The position numbers and the translations under genes were made by a program. Below, in pieces: positions 1 through 10,998 of a stretch of 64,000 nt of DNA. The stretch comes from Ilex aquifolium. Taxonomy: Eukaryota > Streptophyta > Magnoliopsida > Aquifoliales > Aquifoliaceae. Below the pieces are notes generated by a model. It did not search any database. It was not told the origin of the DNA and saw only the letters and a program-made list of their open reading frames with translations. The DNA lies in NCBI GenBank assembly GCA_951799425.1, contig OX637395.1, positions 9,754,951 to 9,818,950 on the forward strand. Direction: 5' to 3'. Position 1 is the stretch's first letter, and every line of letters begins with the position of its first letter.

Positions 1-558
1 ACCGGCTAATGAGCTCGGCTAGTCCACTCTCTAATGGAGACTCTTGCTCCTTTCTCTTTATTGATCAATTGAATGTGTTACAGTAGAATACTCCGGGTAT
101 TAGGGTTTCCAGTTGCTCTCTTTTTATAGCCTCATACTTACCTCTAATTCGGAATTACCTCCTTTATCGAAGGGATTGCTCCCTATCTTCATCTATCATC
201 TCGGAGTTACCTAGACTTCCTATAGCTGGTTCCAAATGGCTTGGTTTTTGCCTTTTATCATGGGATCCTCTCCTTGATTGTAGGAGAGGATCCTTGCTGG
301 TAATGTGTTACGCGCCTTGGATTAGCTGAATTCCCATTATGAATATATCTGCTGTCGACTTGCTGTCCTCTTAACATTTATCGCCTTCTGTCTTCAGCTG
401 GGAGTACAAGTGTTGACTGGTCGAGCTCAGATCGTGGCTGGGTGAGCTCGGTTTATTTTCCCTGTCCTCCAGAGCTGAGCTCTTTTCCTGAGCTCGTGTC
501 TGGGGTTTATTTTAAGTATCATCAAAAACCAAGTATTTGGAGGAAAATCAACAAAAAG
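1..558. other. Non-coding, LTR-like leader sequence
   Basis: No open frame of note. The stretch is rich in GAGCTC words (around 10, 425, 445 and 475) and runs directly into the start codon of the broken gag-like gene at 559. This makes a 5' LTR or leader of that element likely. No primer-binding site or LTR terminus could be fixed because the window begins inside it. Confidence 0.35.
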
Positions 559-1626
559 ATGGATTCGAGGCGTCGAACGAGAGGATCTTCAAGTCGTACA
601 CAAAGGGATCAACCTCAGCAACCTCAAGCACTTCCACAACAACCTGGACCAGGAAATATCTACAATGAGGTGATGTTTGAAAATTTTGAACAACAGGCCT
701 GGTACGATGCTAACTTTATGTCTAAAACTATCATTTCTGACAGGCTAGTTATTTTTGAGGATTTTGAAAACATAGGAGTGAGACAAATTCTTGCTATGCG
801 TGGATGGCTTGATTATGTTAGATTTATCGCTCCTGCTTATGACTGCTTGGTCCGTGAATTTTATAGTAATGCAGAAATAATTGGATAATGACAATTGCGT
901 GTATTTGTTTGAGGTATTGTTTTCCAAGTTACACCGGCTACTATAGCCGAATTTTTTCAGCCCATGCAAAGACCACCCAACCCGCAATATCCTTACACTG
1001 AATTAACTGATTTGAATGAAGTAGGGAGAGAATTGACGGGTAATCCAGAGTTTGGTTGGGGTAGACCAAATAAATACATAAAACAAGGTGATCTGACAAA
1101 CAAATACCGAATTCTAAGTATAATTACAGTAAACAGTTTGTTACCCCGAGCTCAGAAAAATCAGATTTATACTGAGCAGGCCTACTTTGTATATGCTTTT
1201 GGGATGGGACACACAATTGATCTTCCAAATCTTATCATGGATCAAATGTTGCTTACAGTGGATAGAAAGAAACCCTCACTTCCATATGCTATGTTAGTTT
1301 CTCAATCATGCAGGAATAAGGGAGTGATTGTTAATCCTTCATGGAAAACGGTGGAACATGTTGGACTGTTAGATAAAACTTCTTTAAAGAAGAGTCATGG
1401 AGTACAGCATAAGGAACAACCCGAAGCACCACTTCCACAACAAGATGAGCCATTCCAAGTACCCGAAGAATTCTTTCCACAAGAACAACCTCCACCACAA
1501 GAAGATCAGCCATATGTACCAGTAGATGACAGAACTGACAGACAGATTTTGCTAGAATTGGAAACAACTATTAATCAACTCAATCAGCGTATGGACTCTA
1601 ATTTACTTTTTAATTATGCACTCTAA
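559..1626 (+). pseudogene. Broken gag-like / 'putative plant transposon protein' domain gene
   Basis: The product resembles the plant-specific repeat-associated family annotated as putative plant transposon protein (PF20167-like), found in retroelements. I chose ATG 559 (MDSRRRTRGSS) over the upstream ATG at 442, because the basic, Gln/Pro-rich N-terminus is typical of these proteins and the preceding 39 codons are not. Frame 1 runs to a stop at 886-888. The homologous reading resumes in another frame (VTPATIAEFFQPMQRPPNP, from about 925) and continues to 1626, so there is a stop plus frameshift in a single ancestral gene. The C-terminal part (about 1100-1350) carries the conserved block with NKYRILS and HTIDLPNLIMDQM, followed by a Pro/Gln-rich tail and a short coiled-coil-like end. 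It is probably dead. The exact element type is uncertain. Confidence 0.6.
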
Positions 1627-2656
1627 TTTACTTTATGTTTTGAACCTATGTTGATTTTGAACTTGTTTATGTTTAAGTTTGCTTTTGGTAGTTAATATGA
1701 AACTTACGTTTTTAAGTTAGGAGGATTATTTCATATAAGCTGCAGTTAAATTAGATTAATATTCCTATGCTTCTCAAGAATAACTTTAATCTGATCATGC
1801 ATGATTTTCATATTTTAGTTATGTATTATCTTAATATTTTTTGTTTAAAACTTACTCTTATGAGCACAAATAGATTTATTTATTGTAGAAACCTTGTGAA
1901 ATATTACACTCTTTTCATATGTAGTGGAGATGTAAAACCAATTATAGGATTTGAGCCAATCTTTCTTGGAGAGATATTTTACATCTACTCAAATAAGAAT
2001 CTTCGATTCAACGGTAAACTTTCTTTGAATAATCTCATTAGTTTTGTTTTGATTAACACTTGTTAGATTGCATTATTAGCATTATTTTTAAAACTCTTTT
2101 AAGGAATTATACAAGTATATGATTTTTGGAAAATGATCTTAGGCCATTTTTGACTAATTTTGAGCATTGACCATTTCTTTTACAAAATTATATCCTTAGT
2201 CAACTATAATTGAGCCTAAAAGAGTATAAATTCTTTTCATGAAACCCGGGAAAATACCTGAGCCATATGAAAATATATTAAACCTACTTTTTGCTATCTA
2301 ATTTTCTTACATCCTCTTTTAAATTAGAAGGATATAAAAAAAAAAAAAAAAAAGGTATTTAGTAAGCAGCAAAAAGAAGAACCCATGAAAAGAAATTTAA
2401 AGAAAGAAAAGAGCCAAGAAAGTGAAAAATTGAAAGGATAAACATGCAAAGTCTAAAAAAGCTAAAAAGAGGTATGCCACAATAAAAAAAGGTAGTTTTT
2501 GAATCCCATTAACGTCATTTTTTAAACCCTAAATCAATGGCCACGTTACAACCCAAAGAAAGTCTTTTTTGATTCCAGAGATCATATACCTGTATTAATC
2601 CTATCAAAAGAAAATGTTAATAATATATCTAATGTAGTGTTAATATCTTTTCATGA
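1627..2656. other. AT-rich non-coding DNA
   Basis: No gene recognised. The stretch is AT-rich with a 16-base A run near 2340 and purine-rich sequence at 2380-2460. It could be the decayed 3' part of the element to its left. Confidence 0.5.
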
Positions 2657-3189
2657 GATTATGTCACACCCCGAATTTCCACAAACCCGGGAAGTAAGTG
2701 AAAAGAAGAAGAAAAGTAAATGAAAGGTCATTAGGTTGGATAAATTGGTTTCTCATTCATTTTCCATGTTTTGCCAAATTTTTTTCAAGCCACTTTTTCT
2801 TCCATTTTTAGTCTATTTCTTCAAGGTTTCTGTAACGCCCCAAAAACCACCCTGGAAGGCATTACCTTTTAAAACCATTCATACCATGGGAACAACTAAT
2901 AAAATCCATAAATAACTGAGGGTCCTTAATTTAATAAAATTCGGGCAGAGTCTCATTTGTTCTGGGAGCTCTACCCAAAACACAACCTGGAAAATTATAC
3001 TACATTGACCACACCGGGTCCATTTATCCATAAAATATTTACAACATTATCCAAAAGAATAAGCCCAAGTCATGGCTATTACATCTCAAAAATTAATTAA
3101 AGTAGCGCAGCGGAATAAACAAAAGAAGCTAGACTACACAATGTTCCAAAAGAATGTCCTAGTCTAGTACAAAAGGAAGGGAGGTCGCT

Positions 3190-3282
3190 CTATACGTCCA
3201 CCTCGGGATCCACACTCCTGTCAAGTGGAGTCTCCCAAGTAGCGGGATCATCGACCCTTACGTCCTCCTCAAGCAGGTAATC
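3190..3282 (-). other. 30-codon conserved frame behind a splice-acceptor-like site in solo LTR B
   Basis: On the - strand a TTTTTCAG acceptor-like site is followed by 30 codons beginning DYLLEED and ending DPEVDV-stop. The related solo LTR at 13759-16010 has a frame of exactly the same length at the equivalent place. See findings. Whether it is translated is unknown. Confidence 0.4.
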
Positions 3283-3589
3283 TGAAAAATGTTAGCGGTA
3301 GGGGGTGAGCACGAAGCTCTGTAGAGAAATTCTCCCAAACCCATACAAGGTTTAGAAAAAAAACATTTAAAACAGTCGGTCTCATTTTTAACATAACATA
3401 GATACATAATTTAAATTAAAGCAGTGACATTTAAAAAGGATCTCAAGTTTATGTAAAAACATTACTTACATGAATAAACGAGCACCACATACAAATAATA
3501 ACCATTAATGGCCATAAACAATTCCCACAATTCTTTCGGTAGGTGGCATACTTTGTGGTAACCTCCACCCCCTTTTAGGTCACCTTTGA

Positions 3590-3740
3590 TTCTCAAGCAT
3601 CCTTACCTGGAACCTCTTGAGAATGGATGAGCATCCTTACATGGAACCTCTCACCAATCACTACATTGTTTCCCAAACATCCTTACCGGGAACCTCTTGG
3701 GAAGGGGTGAGAATCCTTACAAGGAACCTCTCACTCATGT
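3590..3740. repeat. Minisatellite inside solo LTR B
   Basis: About four imperfect copies of a unit containing CATCCTTACNNGGAACCTCT, at about 3597, 3630, 3678 and 3713. Confidence 0.7.
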
Positions 3741-4705
3741 GCATCACAAACAACCCAACCAAGCATACCATTCCAACATTTATCTCAATTTACAAGCATC
3801 TATCCAAAATCCCCCAAAATATATCATGTAACCATTCCACAACCAACCAAGAAAAATACATGAGATCACAATAACATCATTTTTCTACCCAACACAAAGC
3901 ACTAAGGTTTCGAAATTCATAATAAAGCAAGCATTTAAGAAGGAAATACATCACTCTCCCAAAAATTAGGGTTTTAAAACTAGAAAGAGATTTCATGGGT
4001 ATTAAACCCTAACTTTATTCAAAACATGTAATATTTGCAAAAAGCCTAAGAGATGTTGATTCCATAGCATATATATACCATTGATAGCCAAAACATATAT
4101 ATATATACCCTAACCTCAATGTAAGTGAATGAGAGAAAACCCCTACCTTGAATCCTTAGCTTTGGTGTGAAGAACAAGAATATTTGATCTTGAATCACCC
4201 TTGAATCTCTTGTTTTTTCCCTTCCTTTCTTCCTCTCTAATGCTCTCTAGGGTTCCAAGAGGTGTGGGGGTGTGAGGGGAGTGAAAGAAATGAGGGAAAA
4301 TGAGATGAAAATGAGTTTAAACATAGCAGCCCCGAAAAACACTGTTCACAGGCTGTTTTGGGTTTCTCCAAATTTACGGTTTTGCCACTAAGAATCTCCA
4401 ATTTGATCCATATGACTACCCTAAGGTTTTTCGACGTTCCAGATTCATTTTTAATGTTATTTTAACCTAAAAATATTTATTTTTATGATTTATCTCAAAA
4501 CCAAAGTCAACGTACACCCGAAACACTAAAGTTTCTATTTTTACCCATCCGAACCGGCTATTAATGAAGTTTTGCGATGTTTGTAAATAAAAGGTGATGA
4601 AGGGTGCTTCTTAAAGCCTTTTATACTTATTTGAAGCCTAAAAGTACTCATTATTCTTATATTTTGATTTAGGATGCAAATGGAGACATTAAATGCAAAA
4701 CGAAA

Positions 4706-5115
4706 CTAATTGGACTCTTTCGACATCGTTTCGTTATCTGAGCATAACTCTCTCATCCGAGCTCCGATTGAGATGATTCAAGATGATATGGAATTCTAAG
4801 AAAGAGCTCTACAAATTTAATGTTTTGAATTTTGAGAGATATTGACTGCATCAAGGTCTAAATCGAGCTTGAAGTTGCAACCAGTGCACTGTTCACGTTC
4901 ACTGTTCAAGCTAAATGGACTGTTTTGACATCGCTTCGTTATCTGGACATAACTCTCTCATCCAAGCTCCGATTGAGATGATTCAAGATGCTATGGAATG
5001 CTAAGAAAGAGCTCTACAACTTTCATGATTTGAGTTTTGAGAGATATTGACTGAATCAAGGTCGAAATCGAGCTTGAAGTTGCAGCCAGTGCACTGTTCA
5101 CGTGCACTGTTCACA
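4706..5115. repeat. Tandem duplication of about 205 bp within solo LTR B
   Basis: Two adjacent copies of about 205 bp each contain ATAACTCTCTCATCC, GCTCCGATTGAGATGATTCA, GAAAGAGCTCTACAA, GAGAGATATTGACTG and CAGTGCACTGTTCACG in the same order. The junction is near 4915. Confidence 0.85.
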
Positions 5116-7423
5116 GCTGTTTCATCCCTTTTTCCATTTCCAATCCATTTCTAAGCCAACCAAATCCATCCCAAATCTCTCCAACACATATTTCTACACC
5201 AAACCTATTTAATACAAGTTCTAGGACCTAAAATTTCATATTTTCACTTATTAAAACTAAATTTCAACTATTATTTCCACTAACATTTTAAATCTTTACT
5301 TTTCCAATCTACTAAATTCAAACACACATCACTACACATATCCACATTTTTACAACAAATATTTACTATATATCTATATACATATATAAAAGAAAATGCG
5401 GGGTGTTACAGTTTCTAAACCCCCCCTTTTGACATTCTTCTCATCTATTTAAAAGGTGTTTTACACACTTACCAAGTCTTTTTATTTTTCATAAAATTTC
5501 GACATAACCTCCTTTGTTTTCCAATCCTTTTTCCACCTAATATTCACAATATTTCATATCCATTAGTATATCACAACTCACCCTCACTCGGTGGCCACAA
5601 TCCATGTAAATTAAACATACATAATTTATTTTCAACATACACATCTAGTTGTCTCAATATACAGGTATGATGCTAATTAAATAAAGATGTCCTACACATC
5701 AATTAGGTTTACACCCTTACACTTTAAAATGGCCCAAGGTCTATAATCCATTACTTTTCCAAATTGAAATACAAGTCATTTGGGCTTATGCCCATACATA
5801 CAAAATATGCCCCAAAGGCCAAATATTCATTCAAGCCCCTTTTTCTCTCCTTCCTTTAGGACTTCCTCAAGTCTCAAGTACCGGGAGCCTCATCTGTAAT
5901 ATGATATCCCACGAATGGGTCAGCTCAACTGCTGGTATGACAAAATGCTAAATACTAGGAACAAATTTAAGGCGTGACATGTGCAAGTGTACATTTTAAA
6001 ATCTACAACCCCGTAATCCCTCAATGCTATGCAATGTCAATATGCATGACACACCCATGCAACTCTATGCCACCCATGTCTCGCTTCACGGTCCGCCCCC
6101 GTCAGCCCGCGAGTACTGTCATTGGCCAGATTTTAGGTTTTTCACCACAGGATCTACACCCTCATAATGCATAGCACCAAGTGCTCAACCCACACTATGT
6201 TCCAAGGATTCATGTATGCCAAGATGCCATGATTTTTCTCAATGTAAATTCTATAGAACATTTCATCAAACACATGGTGTGTAACTTAAAATATGCATCA
6301 TTCATAAAGTAAAATATAACTTCAAATTCACAACACTTTACCCACATGAATGTGAAGCACCATTCAATGGATTAAACATATGATCAAGTTTCATGTTCAT
6401 TACTTTCACAATGTCTCAAGGAAAATACAAATACACAAATTACCAACTCATGGAATAAATCATAACTCTCAAACCACAAGAGTTTCTCTACATGAATATA
6501 AGCTAGAATATAATAATCCAACACATATGCAATACACACCTTTATCATAGCAACAAATTGTCAAGAAACTCAAAGAACACAAAAGTACTTAAACCACTAA
6601 CTCTAAGTTTTCAAAGCAACTACCACCTAAGTGATTTTCTAACATCAAGTAAACACTTATATCATTCAATTAACACATAGAAAGGCAAGAAAACTTAAAT
6701 CTATTCACAACTTAGCAAAATATCATACCTAAAATAGTTTTTCTCAAACCAAGGGAGTTGTGTTCGCTTTATAGCCGAACCGAACGGTGAGAATATAGCT
6801 CTTGTTGAGAGGAACAACTTCTTAGAAGGAAGTCTTGCAAGAATCTTGGCCTAGGAATGAGTTTTGGTGGCTTGAAGCTTGAAGAACCTAGGATTTTTCT
6901 TCTCTTTTCCATCAAAAACGTGTACATCTCTATCTCCAGGCCAAATACTGATATTTTTACACTAAAATTCCTGTATTTATAGTGGAGGACAAAGGTGCAA
7001 AATGACCATTTTGCCCTTGATGAATCTGGGACCCCCGTTACACTACAACTCGTCCCGAAACGTCTCAATTCGACATTTAATTTTAACCAAAGTTTTTAAA
7101 ATTATTTTAAATGAAAATTTTCAAAAAATATATATTTTCGCTATTGGCCGGGTTTGGCCGGTCTCACCTAGGCCACCCGGGATGCCATTTTTGTCCAATT
7201 TTTGAAATTGTTTCTGTTTAAGCTCAAATTCACACAGTCAGTATATTTTAACATTCTAAGCATGTTCCTCTTCTATGTCATACTCAAATTATGCTCATAA
7301 ACATGACCTACGCCTAAATGATGCATATGTAGTGTACTACCAGTAAATGGTGCATGAATAGTGCTCTACCGGCAAAACTAAAAAATTTATCCTCACTTTT
7401 CAGATCTCTACATCCTTTCCCCC

Positions 7424-8703
7424 TTAAAGAAATTTCGTCCCGAAATTTAGAAATGTACCTCTATGAATAAACAACTCTGGATACCTAGCGCGGATTTCAG
7501 CCTCACGCTCCCAAGTAGCCTCCTCGACCCCGTGATGGTTCCAAAGAACCTTGACCAAAGGGATGGTCTTGCCCCGCAAAACCTGGTCCCTCGAGTCCAA
7601 TACCTCCACTGGCCTCTCATCATAAGAAACATCGCCCTCCACTTGAAGATCGACCCAATCTAACACATGTGAAGGGTCAGGCTCGTACTTCCTCAACATC
7701 GACACATGGAAGACATCATGAACCCCAGATAGCTGTGGCGGTAATGCTAGCTTCTAAGCCACCTCACCAACCTTCGCAAGGATCTGAAATGGTCCTATAA
7801 ACCGCGGCGATAGTTTCCCGCTACGCCCGAATCTCCTCAATCCCCGCCGTGGGGCTACCTTGAGGAATATCTGTCCCCCAACATCAAATGATAGAGGTCG
7901 CTGCCTCCTGTCTGCATAACTCTTCTGGCGGCTCTATGCCGTCAACAGACGCTGTCTAATCACATGTATCTTGTCCGTGGTCTCACGGACTATGTCAGGC
8001 CCTAAAGCAGCTGTCTCCCCTACCTCAGTCCAACATACTGGTGAACGACACCGCCTACCATACAACGCCTCAAAAGGTGTCATCTTAATACTAGACTGAT
8101 AGCTGTTGTTGTAGGCAAACTCTACTAAAGCAAGGTGATCTTCCCAGCTACCCCTGAAGTCCATAATAGATGCTCTAAGCATGTCCTCAAGTATCTGAAT
8201 AGTACGCTCTGACTGACCGTCAGTCTGAGGGTGGAAAGTAGTACTAAACAGTAGTTGAGTCCCCAAGGCTGTCTGAGGACTTTTTCAAAACCGTGCAGTG
8301 AAACTTGGGTCTCTGTTTGAAACAATGGAAACATGAATCCCATGTAGTCGTACTATCTCTCGGATAGACAACCTACTGAGAACATCCGCTGAATCCGTCG
8401 CTCTAATCGGTAGGAAATGTGCGGACTTAGACAACCTGTCAACAATAACCCAAACTGCATCGTGACCTCTAGGTGACTTCGGAAGACCCATCACAAAATC
8501 CATGGTAACAAACTCCCACTTCCACTCGGCCACTGGCAATGGTTGTAATAAACCTCTAGGTCTCTGGTGCTCAGTCTTAACTTGCTGACATGTGAGACAT
8601 CTCGATACAAACTGCACCACATCCCCTTTCATCCTCGTCCACCAATACTGGCGGCGTAAATCATGGTACATCTTAGTGCCCCCTGGGTGTACTGCTAGGC
8701 GTG
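7424..8703 (-). pseudogene. Chromovirus integrase with C-terminal chromodomain (Ty3/gypsy pol, 5' truncated)
   Basis: Reading leftward, the fragment starts inside the H2C2 zinc-binding region of integrase (SRLAVHPGGTKMYHDL, then CLTCQQVK). It continues through the integrase core with the catalytic triad: Asp in TMDFVMGLP, Asp in SNRDPSF, Glu in GQSERTIQ. Then come WEDHLALVEFAYNNSYQSS and ALYGRRCRSP, and it ends in a chromodomain (ERPVEVLDSRDQVLRGKTIP and HHGVEEATWE) with a terminal RARYPELF. Gag, protease, reverse transcriptase and RNase H are missing: sequence upstream of about 8703 is unrelated LTR-like DNA. Stops and frameshifts near 7932, 8285 and 7755 make it non-functional. Chromodomain plus this integrase places it in the chromoviruses, probably Tekay/Del or a relative. 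Confidence 0.88.
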
Positions 8704-9640
8704 AGGCCAGCACAATAAGAAAATGAGCATCCAGCAAAGCACCACCGTCCGGACGGTGGTGATGGCGTCCGGACGGTCCCTCTTGGCAGCTCAAGTTGAT
8801 CATTCCACCTCCTGCTTCTTTTTTTCTATAAATAGGCAGCCTTCTTCAGTTTCCAGCCAGGGGCCAAAGGGAGAGGAACTCCGGGGGAAAAAAAGAATAG
8901 AAGGAAAAGAAAAGAAAAGAAAGGAAAGAGAGAAAGTCATAAAAATATTCTAGATCCGGTGCGACCTACTCTCCAGCTAAAACTCTGTATTTCAACATTT
9001 ATGTTATATCTTTCTACTTGGAAAGTTGAACTGCCGTCACCTTTATATTTTAATCAATATTAAGGGTGATTGTATTTCAGTTATTCCTTACAAAAGAAGT
9101 ATATGTGTCTGTATTTTATTTAATACTGTAATGAGAATTACCCGCACTTCTTGCTTGTTTATAGCAATGGAGCGTGAGTAGTCTCCTCCTTATACCCTTC
9201 AGCAAAGGGTAAACAAATGTATAATATTGGTTAAGTTGTGAAAATGCCGATGTTTAATTATACTATATATATATATAATTAATATCCCCTATTTATATCT
9301 CTTAGATGTTTGACCCTCGTTGCGCCACATGTCCTTCATTTCTGAGTCCGGTTTCGTCCTGAAACAATTAAATTTCGTTTCGGTTTAAGTTCAAAATATT
9401 TTTATTTGAACTAGCTTTAAATTATTTTTCAATTTTCGAAATTTAATTCTACGTCTCGTTTTTAGGTCATTCGATATTTGATCGCCTCGTAAAACGTGAA
9501 AAATTTGACTGTCTCGGAATTCAAAGAAAATTGATTGGGTAACTAGATTTCGCGAGACAAATCCAACGGTGAGATCCGTTTCGTCATCCAAGTTCCAGAA
9601 AAAATCAAGTTTTCAACCTGTACCGTAGTGGTTAATTACT
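8704..9640 (+). repeat. LTR-like fragment with paired CGTCCGGACG palindromes
   Basis: This abuts the truncated chromovirus integrase. It carries a 20-bp perfect palindrome ACCACCGTCCGGACGGTGGT (8741-8760) and a second CGTCCGGACG core at about 8766, followed by TATAAATA at about 8826. The same layout occurs in solo LTR A (14264-14296). The remainder (9300-9600) looks like LTR flank, including a CCAACGGTGAGATCCGTTTCG block. Both ends are undefined and no target duplication was found. Confidence 0.5.
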
Positions 9641-9831
9641 GTTTTGCCCTTTTTCATAAAAAATCAAATTTATCCGGGTTTTATAGTTCTTCTTCAAATA
9701 TGATGTGGTAGTGTTAAATGCATTGAGATTGAATTCAAATTCCACCAGAGATTGCTGGGAAAATTGTTAGGGCTCGTTTTAGGCAAATGAAAGACCAAAA
9801 GGTCTACTACTGAAGACTTCTTGTGTGATCT

Positions 9832-9862
<31 letters not shown>

Positions 9863-10998
9863 TGGTAGACGATAGTGGGAATTTAATATAATACTATGTT
9901 GTTCTCTAGTTTTTTTTTTTTTTTGGTCGTGATGTTGTTCTCTAGTTGAATCCATGATTTATTGTTCAAACAGGTTTTACTATTTTTTATTCCATATAAC
10001 TGTTTTTAGAATCATAAAACCAAACAAGTTCTGTAACAAAAAAAAAAAAATACACTTTTTAAAACTTTTTCCAAAAATAATTTTTGAATATTATTTTTTG
10101 TGATGTAATCCAAACACGGTCATAGTAACTGAATCATAGAGAATTTTTATTGTACTAGAAAATAGCATATAAATTACATACCTGAATTTAGTATATTATT
10201 GTGATGCCAGAAGATCACAATTTAATTTGTAGTTTAAATCATGATCATACATAAAATTGTGCTAGTAGCATGCGAAATATTAATTGATGTACGCAAGATA
10301 TTTCTCATTATATTCATGCATATTTATATATTTTTTCGTGAAATCGTTCAAACCTACAAGTCTATCTGAGATGGTTAACCCCACCTTGAGGGAGTGAATG
10401 TCATCGATTCAAATCTACTATCTAATAGTTCTAATAATTTTAATTATTATTATTATTTAATCTATATAAAAAATAATTATTTAAAACCCAAAAAATATTG
10501 AAGGGATCGATCTCATGGCTTTAAAGGTTGATCTCACACTCGTAGAGTAAGAGTGGACTTAATATAATTAATTTTATACTTTGACCCCTTATTTTATAAT
10601 AAGTATTGGTTAGGTCCCTTAACTTTTAAAAAAATTATATTCTCACCCCAAAAATTTTTAACAGGTTTATAAATAGATTCTTTTGATGAAAAATTAATAT
10701 AAATAAATAAGAATTTTTATTAACAATAAAAATTTACAAGAAATACTGGTAACTTACCAAAACAAAAATAAAAGAAAATTTTACTTTTTATGACCTGTAT
10801 TCTATAACATATATATATATATACACATGATCGAAGAAACAAATATTTTTATGTGATTTTAAAATTCACTTGCAAAATTAAATGAAGATATTGAATATTT
10901 GGTGTACGCATGATCAGCTGCTACTAATGACGATGATTTCCCGAGCATATTTTATTTTTATCGAACTCGATTATTTTGTTTTATATAGCTTTGCGAAA
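9641..10998. other. AT-rich intergenic DNA with a (CT)n microsatellite
   Basis: No gene recognised. A CT microsatellite of about 13 repeats lies at 9836-9861. The last part precedes the gag start of the copia element and may include its decayed 5' LTR or leader. Confidence 0.5.

Larger units (their letters stand above)
2831..5410 (-). mobile_element. Solo LTR B (gypsy, Tekay/Del-like), 2.58 kb
   Basis: The element begins TGTAACGCCCC and ends GGGGTGTTACA, and is flanked by perfect 5-bp direct repeats GTTTC (2826-2830 and 5411-5415). It has no pol genes. It is the same family as the element at 13759-16010 but in opposite orientation: termini, the promoter-proximal block and an internal 93-nt frame correspond. 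It contains a tandem repeat (4706-5115) and a minisatellite (about 3590-3740). The TG...CA termini, 5-bp target duplication and lack of internal region identify a solo LTR formed by LTR-LTR recombination. A non-autonomous LTR element is the alternative. Confidence 0.85.
2662..7413 (-). repeat. 3' LTR of a chromovirus (Ty3/gypsy), split by a nested solo LTR
   Basis: On the - strand the chromovirus pol reading frame ends at 7424. It is followed by a polypurine tract (AAGGGGGAAAGGA), and the LTR then starts with TGTAGAGATC at about 7413. The likely far end is at 2662, where the + strand reads TGTCACACCCCG, giving a TG...CA element. Removing the nested solo LTR (2831-5410) and its extra target copy leaves about 2.16 kb, a plausible LTR length for Tekay/Del-type chromoviruses. 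A TATA-like ATAAATA on the - strand near 6975 fits a U3 promoter. The left boundary is inferred from the TG terminus only. Confidence 0.6.
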
